Origin: Fumia xinanensis
GTDB lineage: Bacteria > Bacillota > Clostridia > Oscillospirales > Ruminococcaceae
Length of the DNA: 64,000 nucleotides
Assembly (NCBI RefSeq): GCF_014384905.1
Contig: NZ_JACRSV010000001.1
Location: 1,054,001-1,118,000, forward strand
Direction of reading: 5' to 3'
Both the position numbers and the translations under genes were made by a program. A model generated the notes under the pieces. The model saw only the letters and a list, made by a program, of their open reading frames with translations, did not search any database and was not told the origin of the DNA. This document shows, in pieces, positions 48,946 through 58,211 of this stretch. Within the stretch, counting starts at the first letter, position 1, and each line of letters begins with the position of its first letter.

Positions 48946-49302
48946 ATGGAACCGAAAAACAATAAGGCAACCGGCAGCATGAAGATTTCCGAGGAGGTCG
49001 TGGCTACCATCGTCAAATCCGTTTTGAGTGAAATCGAAGGGGTGCATTCCCTGGCCACCCGGCCGGTGGCTCCTTCCGAAATGCTGATGAAAAACGCTTC
49101 TCTCAAACCCATTACCATCTACCTGAGCGCTGATGTGGCGGCTATCGACATCTGCGTGAACCTCTGCTTCGGGGTGAAACTCAAATCCATCGCCGAACAG
49201 ATTCAGCAGAAGGTCAAGGATACCGTTCAGGATATGACCGGCATTGCCGTCAGCAAGGTAAACGTCTTTGTTGCCGGCGCCAAGCCAAAAGAACAGGCTT
49301 AA
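48946..49302 (+). CDS. Asp23/Gls24-family alkaline-shock/envelope stress protein
   Basis: 118 residues with GSMKISEEVVATIVKSVLSEIEGVHSL at the start and a C-terminal DMTGIAVSKVNVFVAGA, the DUF322 fold. Such proteins associate with the membrane and envelope stress and, in Clostridia, usually lie just before nusB as here. ACTGGAGGGCAGATT precedes the ATG. Transcription probably starts within the hairpin-repeat array. Confidence 0.93.
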   Translation: MEPKNNKATGSMKISEEVVATIVKSVLSEIEGVHSLATRPVAPSEMLMKNASLKPITIYLSADVAAIDICVNLCFGVKLKSIAEQIQQKVKDTVQDMTGIAVSKVNVFVAGAKPKEQA

Positions 49303-49310
49303 GTCATATA

Positions 49311-49343
49311 GAGCCCTCTAAATCTTTTAGGGGGCTTGATTTT
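49311..49343 (+). terminator. Terminator after the asp23-family gene
   Basis: GAGCCCTCTAAA pairs with TTTAGGGGGCTT (12 positions, two G.T) around TCT, followed by GATTTTG. Confidence 0.75.
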
Positions 49344-49346
49344 GTG

Positions 49347-49374
49347 TTGCGAACGGCAGCGCATTTGTTATAAT
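49347..49374 (+). promoter_or_regulatory. Sigma-A promoter of the nusB operon
   Basis: TTGCGA, 16 bases, TATAAT, about 50 bases before the nusB ATG and directly after the terminator of the previous gene. Confidence 0.75.
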
Positions 49375-49422
49375 ACGGCCCAACGACAAAAAACTGTAAC
49401 TTGAAAACACTTTGGAGGACTT

Positions 49423-49830
49423 ATGAAGAAGATCACAAGACATCAGATGCGGGAAAACGCTTTTATCCTGGTTTTTGAAAAACTGTTCCGGGAGGAAAGC
49501 GCCGACGACATCCTAGAATTGGCGAGAGAGTGCGAGGATTTGACGGTAAACGACCAGGTGGAGCAGATGTTCAAAGGGGTGCTCGACCACGTGGCGGACA
49601 TCGACGTTCTCATCGAAAAAAACCTCAAAAACTGGAAGAAGGAGCGTATTTCTAAAGTGAGCCTGGCGATTTTGCGCTTAGGCGTCTATGAAATCCTCTA
49701 CTGCGCCGACGTGGACGACGACATCGTTGTCAGTGAGTGCGTCAAGCTCGCCACCACCTTCGCCTTTGACGACGACGTGTCCTTCGTAAACGGGGTTTTG
49801 GGTTCAGTTGTTCGGGGGCTTAAAGCATAA
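49423..49830 (+). CDS. nusB: NusB, transcription antitermination factor
   Basis: 135 residues, all helical, beginning with the basic stretch KKITRHQMRENAFILVFEKLF and ending with FVNGVLGSVVRGL, both typical. NusB acts with NusE (S10) in rRNA antitermination. TTGGAGGAC precedes the ATG. Its stop shares one base with the next start (TAATG). Confidence 0.94.
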   Translation: MKKITRHQMRENAFILVFEKLFREESADDILELARECEDLTVNDQVEQMFKGVLDHVADIDVLIEKNLKNWKKERISKVSLAILRLGVYEILYCADVDDDIVVSECVKLATTFAFDDDVSFVNGVLGSVVRGLKA

Positions 49831-50774
49831 TGTCCCGGTATTTTGGTATCGACACCAGCAATTACACCACGTCGGTAGCCCTGTTTGACAGCGGTAACGG
49901 AGAAGTTTTGATGGAAAAGAAACTTCTGCCCACAAAAGAAGGGAGCTTGGGGCTGCGGCAAAGCGACGCGGTGTTCGCCCATGTGAAGCAGCTGGGAGAC
50001 CTTGCACACCGGCTAATGGACGGACGGGAAGGGGTTGTCAGCGCCGTCGGCGTGTCGGTTTTTCCCCGTCGTGCGGAAGGTTCTTACATGCCCTGTTTTC
50101 TCGTGGGGGAGACGGCGGCGGAGATGCTGGGAGCCGTCAACCACATCCCGGTACACAAATTTTCTCATCAGGAGGGGCATCTGGCGGCGGCTCTTTACAG
50201 CGCCAAAAAGCTCTCTCTTTTAAAGGAACGGTTCTTGGCATTCCACCTTTCCGGCGGCACCACCGACGCTTTGCTGGTGGAACCCGGGAAGCCTTTTTTT
50301 TCGGTGACGCCTGTTGCCAAATCCCTGGATTTAAAGGCTGGACAGGTGGTCGACCGGGTGGGGCTGATGCTGGGGTGTAAATTTCCCTGCGGGCCGGAGC
50401 TGGAAGCCCTCGCCCTCCAATGGGGAGAACCGGTCAAAGCAAAACCCACCATGAAGGGGGCTAATTGCTGCCTTTCGGGGGTGGAAAACAAATGTCAGAA
50501 ATTCCTGGATGAAGGAAAAGAGCCTTCCTTTGTGGCCCGATACTGCCTGGAATCTATCAAGGCGTCCCTTTCCGCTATGACCGAAACCCTTCTTGCGGCG
50601 TACGGCGATTTGCCGCTGCTCTACGCCGGCGGGGTGATGTCCAATTCCATTATCCGCGGCTACATAGAAAATAAATACGGCGGATTTTTCGCCGAACCCC
50701 GGTTTTCTTCCGATAACAGCGCGGGCATCGCCCTGCTTGCCGCATTGTCGGAGGGGTATGAGCCGGAAGATTGA
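49830..50774 (+). CDS. TsaD/Kae1-like ASKHA paralogue (M22 family)
   Basis: 314 residues. It begins FGIDTSNYTTSVALFD where TsaD has GIETSCDE, has the metal-binding HQEGH (113-117) and LSGGTTDALLV, and ends AGGVMSNSIIRGYI and FSSDNSAGIALL. The TsaD-type histidine pair is present, but the ETSCDET start and several catalytic surroundings differ, so it is likely not the canonical t6A enzyme. In Clostridia such a paralogue often sits between nusB and xseA; its function is not known to me. Confidence 0.82.
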   Translation: MSRYFGIDTSNYTTSVALFDSGNGEVLMEKKLLPTKEGSLGLRQSDAVFAHVKQLGDLAHRLMDGREGVVSAVGVSVFPRRAEGSYMPCFLVGETAAEMLGAVNHIPVHKFSHQEGHLAAALYSAKKLSLLKERFLAFHLSGGTTDALLVEPGKPFFSVTPVAKSLDLKAGQVVDRVGLMLGCKFPCGPELEALALQWGEPVKAKPTMKGANCCLSGVENKCQKFLDEGKEPSFVARYCLESIKASLSAMTETLLAAYGDLPLLYAGGVMSNSIIRGYIENKYGGFFAEPRFSSDNSAGIALLAALSEGYEPED

Positions 50775-50785
50775 GGAATACCGTT

Positions 50786-52015
50786 ATGGATCAGATTTTG
50801 ACCGTCTCCCAGATAAACGGATACTTAAAGCAGCTTTTAGACGAGGATGTCCAGCTCAAGAGCATCTTTATCCGGGGAGAGATATCCAATTTCACAAACC
50901 ATCTGAAAACCGGCCACTACTATTTTACCTTAAAGGATCAGAAAGCTTCTATCAAGGGAATTATGTTCAAATGGAACACCCAGCACCTGCGCTTTATGCC
51001 TCAAAACGGCATGAACGTCATCATCTTCGGCAGCGTCCAGCTCTTTGAACGGGACGGCATTTGCCAGATCTACTGCGCGGACATGCAGCCCGACGGGGTG
51101 GGGGCCCTTTACATGGCCTTTGAACAGCTCAAGGAAAAGCTGGGGGCCGCGGGCCTTTTTGATGAGGAACACAAACGGCCTCTGCCGCCCATGCCGGGGC
51201 GCATCGGGGTGGTCACCGCAAAAACCGGGGCGGCCATCCACGACATCCTGAATATTCTGAGCCGCCGGTATCCTATCGGCGAAGTGGTGCTGATTCCGGC
51301 TCTGGTGCAGGGGGAAAACGCCCCCGACTCCATCTGCGACGCCATCGGGAAAGCCGAAATGCTGGGCCTCGACTTGCTCATCGTCGGCAGGGGAGGCGGG
51401 TCGCTGGAAGATCTGTGGGCCTTTAACGATGAACGGGTGGCCTACGCCATCTACAATTGTACGATTCCTGTCATCTCGGCGGTGGGGCATGAAGTGGACT
51501 ACACCATCGCCGACTTTGTGGCGGACCTCCGGGCGCCAACTCCTTCCGCCGCGGCGGAGCTTGCCGCCCCCGATGTGCAAAACCTTATCCGGGCGGTGGC
51601 TGTCATGAAGCAGGAATTAGACGGCGCCATAGAGGAAGTCCTCCGGGACAAAACAGATGAGTTGGAAGCTCTGAAAAACGATCTGCGGGCGAATTCCCCG
51701 GACACGGCGGTAGAGCGGTCGGGGGAGCGGCTTATTTCCCTCAAAAACCGCCTCACCGCGGCGGCGGAACAAACTGCCGAAATCAAGGCCATCGCCTTTT
51801 TGGGCCTTGCGGGAAAGCTGGAAGCGTTAAGCCCCTTAAAAGTCCTGACGAGAGGCTATTCCATCACCTTTTCCGGTGAAAAGGCCGTTACTTCGGTGAA
51901 AGAGGCGGCTGTGGGAGATGAAATCCACACTCTGGTGACGGACGGGACCATTGTCAGCACCGTGACGAAAATCAAGTCTAGCAAAGGAGCGGCCGGAAAA
52001 ACGGCCGAACGATAA
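50786..52015 (+). CDS. xseA: XseA, exonuclease VII large subunit
   Basis: 409 residues: N-terminal OB fold with LKSIFIRGEISNFTNHLKTGH, the catalytic region GRIGVVTAKTGAAIHDI, GRGGGSLEDLWAFNDE and SAVGHEVDYTIADFVAD, then a long coiled coil and C-terminal RGYSITF. The ATG follows TTGAGGAATACCGTT; an in-frame TTG further up overlaps the previous gene. Confidence 0.95.
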   Translation: MDQILTVSQINGYLKQLLDEDVQLKSIFIRGEISNFTNHLKTGHYYFTLKDQKASIKGIMFKWNTQHLRFMPQNGMNVIIFGSVQLFERDGICQIYCADMQPDGVGALYMAFEQLKEKLGAAGLFDEEHKRPLPPMPGRIGVVTAKTGAAIHDILNILSRRYPIGEVVLIPALVQGENAPDSICDAIGKAEMLGLDLLIVGRGGGSLEDLWAFNDERVAYAIYNCTIPVISAVGHEVDYTIADFVADLRAPTPSAAAELAAPDVQNLIRAVAVMKQELDGAIEEVLRDKTDELEALKNDLRANSPDTAVERSGERLISLKNRLTAAAEQTAEIKAIAFLGLAGKLEALSPLKVLTRGYSITFSGEKAVTSVKEAAVGDEIHTLVTDGTIVSTVTKIKSSKGAAGKTAER

Positions 52016-52016
52016 T

Positions 52017-52235
52017 ATGGCACAGAAAAAACAGACACTGGAAGCGGCCATGGACGCCCTCCAGCAAATCGTCGAAAAACTGGAGGCGGGTTCCCTGCCG
52101 TTGGAGGAATCTTTAAAGCTCTACGAAGAGGGGGTCAAGCTGACCGCTTTCTGCGACAAAGAGCTCAAAGGGGCTAAGCTTAAAATCAGTGAACTCAAAG
52201 AGCCTCAGGGAGAAATAGATGAAACAGATGAATGA
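52017..52235 (+). CDS. xseB: XseB, exonuclease VII small subunit
   Basis: 72 residues with the conserved LEAAMDALQQIVEKLEAGSL and LEESLKLYEEGVKL. It assembles in several copies on the XseA coiled coil. Starts one base after the xseA stop and overlaps ispA by 17 bases. Confidence 0.94.
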   Translation: MAQKKQTLEAAMDALQQIVEKLEAGSLPLEESLKLYEEGVKLTAFCDKELKGAKLKISELKEPQGEIDETDE

Positions 52236-53085
52236 GTATATCGCCCTTGTTGAGGGGGCACTGGATAAAGCGCTGGGAAGTACCGATGAGTATCAGGTTC
52301 TCCGTGCCATGGCCTACAGCGCCGAGGCTGGAGGTAAACGCATCCGCCCGGTTTTGCTGCTGATGTTTTGCCGGATGCTGGGCGGGAATGTAAATAAAGC
52401 GCTCCCTCTTGCCTGCGCCGTCGAGATGATCCACACCTATTCGCTGATCCACGACGACCTGCCCTGTATGGACAACGACGATCTGCGGCGGGGGAAACCC
52501 TCCTGCCACAAGCAGTTTGGGGAAGCGACGGCGCTTTTAGCTGGAGACGGGCTGCTGACCATGGCTTTTTCGATGATCGCAGGGGCCGACCTTCCCGCAG
52601 ACGTCCGCATCGGTGCGGTGAAAGTTTTGTCCCAGCGGGCCGGGGTGTTCGGCATGATCGGGGGACAGGAAATGGATTTGCAGAATGAGGAAAAGGGAAG
52701 TAGTATTTCCGCGGAAACGCTGGAGCGCACCTACGCCCTCAAAACCTCCGCTTTGCTGCAAAGCGCCTGTGAAATGGGGGCTCTGGCCGGAGGTGGCGAT
52801 GAAGAAGCCATAGAAAAAGCCGGTGAATACGCCTACCATCTGGGACTTGCCTTCCAGATTGTCGATGACATTTTGGATGTGACCGGGGACGAAAAAACCC
52901 TGGGCAAACCCATCGGCAGCGACGAGGAAAACGGGAAGGCCACCTTTGTTTCCCTCTACGGACTAAAAAAAGCGCGAGAGCTTGCGTCTGCCCACAGCGA
53001 CAAGGCGCTTTCCGCTTTGCAATATTTTTCCGGCAGCGGGGAACTGAAAACGCTGACGGAAAACCTGCTTTTCCGGGAAAACTAA
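52219..53085 (+). CDS. ispA: IspA-type farnesyl/geranyl diphosphate synthase
   Basis: 288-residue prenyltransferase with both aspartate-rich motifs: DDLPCMDNDD (about 84-93) and FQIVDDILD (about 210-218), plus GGKRIRPVLLLMF. Two residues are inserted between the first two aspartates pairs, as in bacterial FPP synthases. It precedes dxs, linking both ends of isoprenoid precursor synthesis. Confidence 0.94.
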   Translation: MKQMNEYIALVEGALDKALGSTDEYQVLRAMAYSAEAGGKRIRPVLLLMFCRMLGGNVNKALPLACAVEMIHTYSLIHDDLPCMDNDDLRRGKPSCHKQFGEATALLAGDGLLTMAFSMIAGADLPADVRIGAVKVLSQRAGVFGMIGGQEMDLQNEEKGSSISAETLERTYALKTSALLQSACEMGALAGGGDEEAIEKAGEYAYHLGLAFQIVDDILDVTGDEKTLGKPIGSDEENGKATFVSLYGLKKARELASAHSDKALSALQYFSGSGELKTLTENLLFREN

Positions 53086-53207
53086 GGAAATCCCCGGAAA
53101 TAACAACCTGACCCGCTGGGTACAAATTAAGGATGTGGGCGGGTACCCCAAAAAGGAACGCTGTTTTTGACTGGAGCGTTCGCCAAAGAAAGGACATGGA
53201 TCATCTC

Positions 53208-53666
53208 ATGACAGAATTTGTCGATTTGTTCAGCAATTATATTCTGCTATCCGCCCTGGCCGCCTGGCTGTTGGCACAGGTTTTAAAGGTGGTTTTCTAC
53301 GGTATCAAAAACCGCACCATCAATCTGGAACGGCTCATCGGCGCGGGCGGCATGCCCAGTTCCCATACGGCGACGGTGGTCGCGCTCACGGTGGCGGTGG
53401 GCCGGTTAGAGGGGCTTGGTTCTCCGCTTTTCGCCATCGCCTTTATTCTGGCCTGCGTTGTCATGTACGACGCCACCGGTGTTCGCCGGGCGGCGGGGGA
53501 ACAGGCCAAAGTGCTGAACAAGCTGGTGTTTGAGCATAAAAAAGACGACCCGCCTATCGATGCTGAAAAAGCCCTCAAGGAATTTTTGGGCCATACCCCG
53601 CTTGAAGTCTTCGGCGGTGCTATCCTGGGGATTATCGTCGCATTTCTGCTTCCCATGTCCATATAA
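53208..53666 (+). CDS. Divergent PAP2-family membrane protein (YuiD-like)
   Basis: About 152 residues, four helices. MPSSHTATVVALTVAVG, DATGVRRAAGEQA and LGHTPLEVFGGAILGI match the divergent PAP2 group, possibly acting on polyprenyl or lipid phosphates, which would suit its place between ispA and dxs. ATG 53208 gives the usual start MTEFVDLFSNY; an ATG four codons upstream is too close to AAAGGA. Confidence 0.88.
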   Translation: MTEFVDLFSNYILLSALAAWLLAQVLKVVFYGIKNRTINLERLIGAGGMPSSHTATVVALTVAVGRLEGLGSPLFAIAFILACVVMYDATGVRRAAGEQAKVLNKLVFEHKKDDPPIDAEKALKEFLGHTPLEVFGGAILGIIVAFLLPMSI

Positions 53667-53680
53667 GAGGGGGCTTTCAC

Positions 53681-55534
53681 ATGAACCGTTATCCAATTCT
53701 CGACCGCGTAAACTCCCCTCAGGACGTGAAAAATCTAAACCGTAGAGACCTCAAGGAGTTCTGCTCGGAGGTGCGGGAGTTTTTGGTAGAGCATGTTTCC
53801 AAAACCGGCGGCCATCTGGCGTCCAATCTGGGCGTCGTCGAGCTGACTACCGCCCTTCACCGGGTGTTTGACACCCCTTGGGACAGCATTATCTGGGATG
53901 TGGGGCACCAGTGCTACACCCATAAGATCATTACCGGCAGAAAAGACCGGTTCGACACCCTCCGTCAGCCGGAGGGCTTGTCCGGCTTTCCCAAACCCGA
54001 TGAAAGCCCTCACGACGCCTTTGTGGCAGGGCACAGCTCCACTTCTATTTCGGCGGCCTATGCCATCAGCCGGGCCAACCAGATGAGTCAGAGCAATTCC
54101 CACGCCATCGCCGTCATCGGCGACGGGGCCTTTACAGGCGGCATGGCCTACGAGGCCCTCAACAACGCCGGGCGGAGCCGCTCCAACCTGATTATCGTTT
54201 TAAACCACAACGCCATGTCCATCGGGCGCAATGTGGGCGCTTTTGCCCGTTACCTGTCCGCCATCCGGCTTCAGCCGGGCTACCTGCGGTTAAAAGACCA
54301 CACCGAAACGGTACTGGACCACATTCCACTGGTAGGCAAGCCAGTGAAAAGAGTGGTGCAGGGCTCCAAAACGGCGCTGAAAAACGTGCTGTACCATTCC
54401 ACTTTCTTTGAGGAAATGGGATTTACCTATATCGGGCCGGTGGACGGCCACGACCTGAAAGCGCTGGAAAAAGCCTTTACCCAGGCAAAGCTCTTACAGC
54501 GTCCGGTTTTCGTCCATGTGGAGACTACAAAGGGAAAAGGCTACGAATTCGCTGAGAAAAACCCTCTCGTCTACCACGGCATCAGCAAATTCGACGTGGA
54601 GACCGGCAACCCCGACCTGCCCGAAGAGGACAGCTTTTCGGTGGTATTCGGTAACTATCTGACCCGCCTTGCCGACTGCGACGACAAAATCTGTGCCATC
54701 ACGGCCGCCATGAAGCAGGGGACGGGCCTTACCCCTTTCTGCTCCAAGCACCGGAACCGCTTTTTCGATGTGGGCATCGCCGAGCAGCACGCCGTCACCT
54801 TTGCAGCGGGGCTGGCTTCCAAGGGATATGTCCCCGTTTTCGCGGTTTACGCCACTTTTTTGCAGCGAGCCTACGACCAAATCCTCCACGACGCCGCCAT
54901 CGAGCGGCTCCATGTGGTGCTGGCCATCGACCGGGCGGGACTGGTGGGCGACGACGGCGAAACCCATCAGGGGGTCTACGACGTGTCCTATCTGACGAGT
55001 ATCCCCGGCGTGACGGTTTATAGCCCCTCCACCAACGAGGAGCTGGAGGCCCAGCTTTATAAGGCGGTCTATGAAACGAAAGGGGTCGCCGCCGTCCGGT
55101 ATCCCCGCGGCTGCGACAAAAAAGTGTACCGAGCCGAGGACCCCAAGGCGGATTATGTCTTTCTCGCTGAAGGAGGCCAAAATCTTGCCGTCAGTTACGG
55201 GCGGATTTTTCACGATTTGTACGCCGCCAACGAAGAAGGGCGTTTTGGGGCGCTTTTAAAGCTAAACAAGTTAAATCCCTTGCCGGATGAGCTGATCGAA
55301 AAGATCGCCTCTTATGAGAGCATCGTCTTTTTCGAGGAAGTGGAGCAAAACGGCTCTATTGGGGAGCATCTGCTGCTTCTATTGAGCCAAATCGGCTGGA
55401 AAGGGCGCTACCGGGCGGTATCCCTGCCCAACGGTTTCTTCAAGCAGGGCAAGGTGCCCCAGATGCTCCGGGAATACCGGCTGGATAAGGACGGTATGAT
55501 GGAAATTTTACGAGAGGAATGGGAAAACAGATGA
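53681..55534 (+). CDS. dxs: Dxs, 1-deoxy-D-xylulose-5-phosphate synthase
   Basis: 617-residue thiamine-diphosphate enzyme of the MEP pathway. WDVGHQCYTHKIITGR, the ThDP motif VIGDGAFTGGMAYEALNNAG, FDVGIAEQHAVTFAAGLA and DRAGLVGDDGETHQGVYD are all intact. AAGAGGGGGC precedes the ATG. Its stop overlaps tlyA. Confidence 0.96.
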   Translation: MNRYPILDRVNSPQDVKNLNRRDLKEFCSEVREFLVEHVSKTGGHLASNLGVVELTTALHRVFDTPWDSIIWDVGHQCYTHKIITGRKDRFDTLRQPEGLSGFPKPDESPHDAFVAGHSSTSISAAYAISRANQMSQSNSHAIAVIGDGAFTGGMAYEALNNAGRSRSNLIIVLNHNAMSIGRNVGAFARYLSAIRLQPGYLRLKDHTETVLDHIPLVGKPVKRVVQGSKTALKNVLYHSTFFEEMGFTYIGPVDGHDLKALEKAFTQAKLLQRPVFVHVETTKGKGYEFAEKNPLVYHGISKFDVETGNPDLPEEDSFSVVFGNYLTRLADCDDKICAITAAMKQGTGLTPFCSKHRNRFFDVGIAEQHAVTFAAGLASKGYVPVFAVYATFLQRAYDQILHDAAIERLHVVLAIDRAGLVGDDGETHQGVYDVSYLTSIPGVTVYSPSTNEELEAQLYKAVYETKGVAAVRYPRGCDKKVYRAEDPKADYVFLAEGGQNLAVSYGRIFHDLYAANEEGRFGALLKLNKLNPLPDELIEKIASYESIVFFEEVEQNGSIGEHLLLLLSQIGWKGRYRAVSLPNGFFKQGKVPQMLREYRLDKDGMMEILREEWENR

Positions 55535-56358
55535 AATCCCGTTTGGATATTCTGATGGTGGAGCAGGGGCTCGCCCCCAGCCGGGAAAAGGCCAAGGCCA
55601 TGATTATGGCTGGGGAAGTCTTTGTAAACGACGAAAAGGTGGATAAGGCGGGGGCGTCCATCCCCGTCGACGCCCAAATCAAGGTAACGGGAAATGCCCT
55701 TCCGTACGTCAGCCGCGGGGGCCTCAAGCTGGAAAAAGCCATGCAGGCCCATCAAATCGACCTGCATGGCGCCATTTGCGCCGACATCGGCGCTTCTACC
55801 GGCGGGTTTACCGACTGTATGCTCCAAAACGGGGCCAAAAAGGTCTATGCCATCGACGTGGGCTACGGGCAGCTTGCCTGGAAGCTTCGCACCGACGAGC
55901 GAGTGGTCAATTTGGAGCGCACCAACGTCCGCTATGTCACTGAGGAGCAGATTCCCGACCCGCTGGACTTCGGCTCTATCGACGTGAGCTTTATTTCGCT
56001 CACGCTGGTGCTGCCAGTGCTCTACAAACTTCTCCGGGACGGGGGACAGGGCGTTTGCCTCGTCAAGCCCCAGTTCGAGGCGGGGAAGGGCAAGGTGGGC
56101 AAAAAAGGCGTCGTCCGGGAGCCGGAAATCCACCTAGAAGTGCTCGAAAAAATTTACGATTTCTGCGGCGAGCTGGGGCTCTGCATCAAAGGAATCCATT
56201 TTTCGCCCATCAAGGGCCCGGAGGGGAACATTGAATACCTCTATTACTTCGAAAAATCCCCGGAACCCACACCTTTTTCCAAGGACGATTTGAAAACGCT
56301 GGTGCAGGAGTCCCATCAGGCGCTGGATAAAAAAGAAACCAATCCATCGGAGGGATGA
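55531..56358 (+). CDS. tlyA: TlyA-family rRNA methyltransferase
   Basis: 275 residues: an S4 RNA-binding domain (MKSRLDILMVEQGLAPSREK and VFVNDEKVDKAG), then a FtsJ-type methyltransferase with ADIGASTGGFTDCMLQ, the K in GQLAWKLR and the D in SIDVSFISL. It methylates ribose 2'-OH of 23S and often 16S rRNA. I use the ATG overlapping the dxs stop (ATGA); another ATG four codons upstream is adjacent to the GAGAGGA site. Confidence 0.93.
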   Translation: MKSRLDILMVEQGLAPSREKAKAMIMAGEVFVNDEKVDKAGASIPVDAQIKVTGNALPYVSRGGLKLEKAMQAHQIDLHGAICADIGASTGGFTDCMLQNGAKKVYAIDVGYGQLAWKLRTDERVVNLERTNVRYVTEEQIPDPLDFGSIDVSFISLTLVLPVLYKLLRDGGQGVCLVKPQFEAGKGKVGKKGVVREPEIHLEVLEKIYDFCGELGLCIKGIHFSPIKGPEGNIEYLYYFEKSPEPTPFSKDDLKTLVQESHQALDKKETNPSEG

Positions 56359-56361
56359 GCC

Positions 56362-56712
56362 ATGGAGTTTGCGGGAATCTGCCTTGCAACCAAAGACGTT
56401 CGGAAGCTGTCGGCATTTTATCAGGCGGTTTTGCAGACCGTCTCCGACTGCGACGGTGAAATCCATCAGGAAATCCGCACCCAAGGGGCGGCGCTGGCTA
56501 TTCTCAGGGACGAGAATGCCGGAATTTGCGGCAACCAGAAGCTGAGAATGGCGTTTACCGTGGACGATGTGGACGCGGAATTTGCCCGGCTGCAAAGCCT
56601 GGGCGTGTCGGTCGACGAACCGCCCGAAACCCAGCCGTGGGGCGCGCGGAATCTGTCTTTTTTGGACCCGGACGGGAATCGGTTGACCTTTCGGAGTTTT
56701 CAGAAGAAATAA
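56362..56712 (+). CDS. VOC/glyoxalase-fold protein
   Basis: 116 residues with two beta-alpha-beta-beta-beta units: GICLATKDVRKLSAFYQAVL at the start and WGARNLSFLDPDGNRLTF at the end. Of the usual metal ligands the second-half Glu/His positions are not clear (FRSFQKK ends without the Glu), and no His is at the first-strand position (LAT where many have DH), so it may not bind metal. It lies between tlyA and nadK, which are usually adjacent. Function unknown. Confidence 0.8.
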   Translation: MEFAGICLATKDVRKLSAFYQAVLQTVSDCDGEIHQEIRTQGAALAILRDENAGICGNQKLRMAFTVDDVDAEFARLQSLGVSVDEPPETQPWGARNLSFLDPDGNRLTFRSFQKK

Positions 56713-56752
56713 ACGAATGGGCGTTGCCCTGAAAAGAAGGCTGGTGGCTAAA

Positions 56753-57628
56753 GTGAAATTGCTGTTAATGCCAAACCTGGACAAGAAAAATGTCGTCGAG
56801 TGCGTGGAACAGGTCTGCAAATTGCTCTTTAATAAGGCCGAGCTTTGGATGGCTGAAACCAAGCGGAAACATTTTCCCCATTGTCAAGGCCTACGGTTCG
56901 GCAAATTCGACGAACTGCTCTCTCAGTGCGACTTCTGTATCGCCATCGGCGGCGACGGCACCATCATCCATGCTGCTAAGCACGCCGTCTTGCAGAACAA
57001 ACCGGTGCTGGGCATCAATTTGGGGCGGCTGGGGTTCCTGGCCACGCTGGAAATGGGAGAGCTGGAGCTTTTGCACAAGCTTCTGACCGGAGATTACACG
57101 GTGGAAGAGCGCATGATGCTCTCTATCGTCCACCGCAGCGGCAAGGGGACAGAGACTTACCATGCCCTCAACGACGCGGTGCTGTCCAAGGGAGCTTTAG
57201 CCCGGATGATTGACTTAAATATCTCCTGCAAAGGAAAGGGGGTAGGCGCCTACCGGGCTGATGGGGCGATTTTTTCCACCCCCACCGGTTCCACTGCTTA
57301 CAGTTTGTCTGCCGGAGGTCCCGTCATTGACCCTACCATCGACTGTATCACCTTGACGCCGGTGGCGCCGCACTCTCCATTTGGGCGTACCATTATCTTC
57401 AATGAACAAAGTGTTATTTCGGTTCAACCCGCCCGCCCTGACCAGGAGATTTTCTTGACCGTGGATGGGGAACAGGGTATCCCCATCGAACTGGGGGATG
57501 AGGTGCTCATTCAAAAGAGCAAAACCAGTGTAAAGCTTATTAACTTGACAGGAAAATTGTTCTATCAGGTGCTCAACGACAAGCTGCTCTACGGAAGCGA
57601 ATGGCAGACAAAGCCCGGGCAAATATAA
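56753..57628 (+). CDS. nadK: NadK, NAD kinase
   Basis: 291 residues starting KLLLMPNLDKKNVVE. The GGDGT motif (AIGGDGTIIHAAK), LGINLGRLGFLATLE, ALNDAVLSKG and SPTGSTAYSLSAGGP are intact. I chose the GTG after GAAGGCTGGTGGCT, which gives the normal N-terminus; an upstream ATG lacks a ribosome binding site. It makes NADP from NAD. Confidence 0.93.
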   Translation: MKLLLMPNLDKKNVVECVEQVCKLLFNKAELWMAETKRKHFPHCQGLRFGKFDELLSQCDFCIAIGGDGTIIHAAKHAVLQNKPVLGINLGRLGFLATLEMGELELLHKLLTGDYTVEERMMLSIVHRSGKGTETYHALNDAVLSKGALARMIDLNISCKGKGVGAYRADGAIFSTPTGSTAYSLSAGGPVIDPTIDCITLTPVAPHSPFGRTIIFNEQSVISVQPARPDQEIFLTVDGEQGIPIELGDEVLIQKSKTSVKLINLTGKLFYQVLNDKLLYGSEWQTKPGQI

Positions 57629-57669
57629 GTAAAAAGGAGATCAGCAAACATCGAGGGAGGAATTTAATT

Positions 57670-58122
57670 TTGAAAGCGCTGAGACTGCAAAAAATCGTCG
57701 AATTAGTGGAGAAAAATGAGGTGTACACTCAGGATGACCTTTTAAAACTGCTGGCGGAGGAGGGGATTGCCACCACCCAGGCCACTATTTCCCGGGACAT
57801 CAAGGAGTTAAATCTCGTCAAGGCCATCACCGAGGACGGAAAATATAAGTACACCACCGCCCGGAAGCAACAAAACCACAGTATGGAAAAGAAGTACCGG
57901 GCTGTTTTCGTCGAGTCTATAATCGACGTGGATTATGCTCTGAACACAGTGGTCATCCGCTGCCATACCGGCATGGCTAACGCCGCCTGCGCGGCGCTTG
58001 ACACCATGGATTTCCAGGGCATCGTCGGCACCCTCGCCGGCGACGATACCATCTTTGTTCTCATGCGCACCGAAGCTCTTGCGGAAACCCTTTGTAACGA
58101 AGTCAGATCTATGCTCCTGTAA
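57670..58122 (+). CDS. argR: ArgR, arginine repressor
   Basis: 150 residues from TTG after GGGAGGAATTTAATT. Winged-helix DNA-binding domain with TTQATISRDIKELNLVKA (about 38-55), and a C-terminal hexamerisation/arginine domain with GTLAGDDTIFVL (about 124-135). In Clostridia argR usually lies between nadK and recN, as here. Confidence 0.94.
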   Translation: MKALRLQKIVELVEKNEVYTQDDLLKLLAEEGIATTQATISRDIKELNLVKAITEDGKYKYTTARKQQNHSMEKKYRAVFVESIIDVDYALNTVVIRCHTGMANAACAALDTMDFQGIVGTLAGDDTIFVLMRTEALAETLCNEVRSMLL

Positions 58123-58211
58123 ACGATTCTGCCGGCAAATGGGGACATGTTTGAATGAGTGTTCCTTTTCCGAAACCGGTCAAACCCTCGCAGAAAGGAA
58201 TGTCGATTTCT

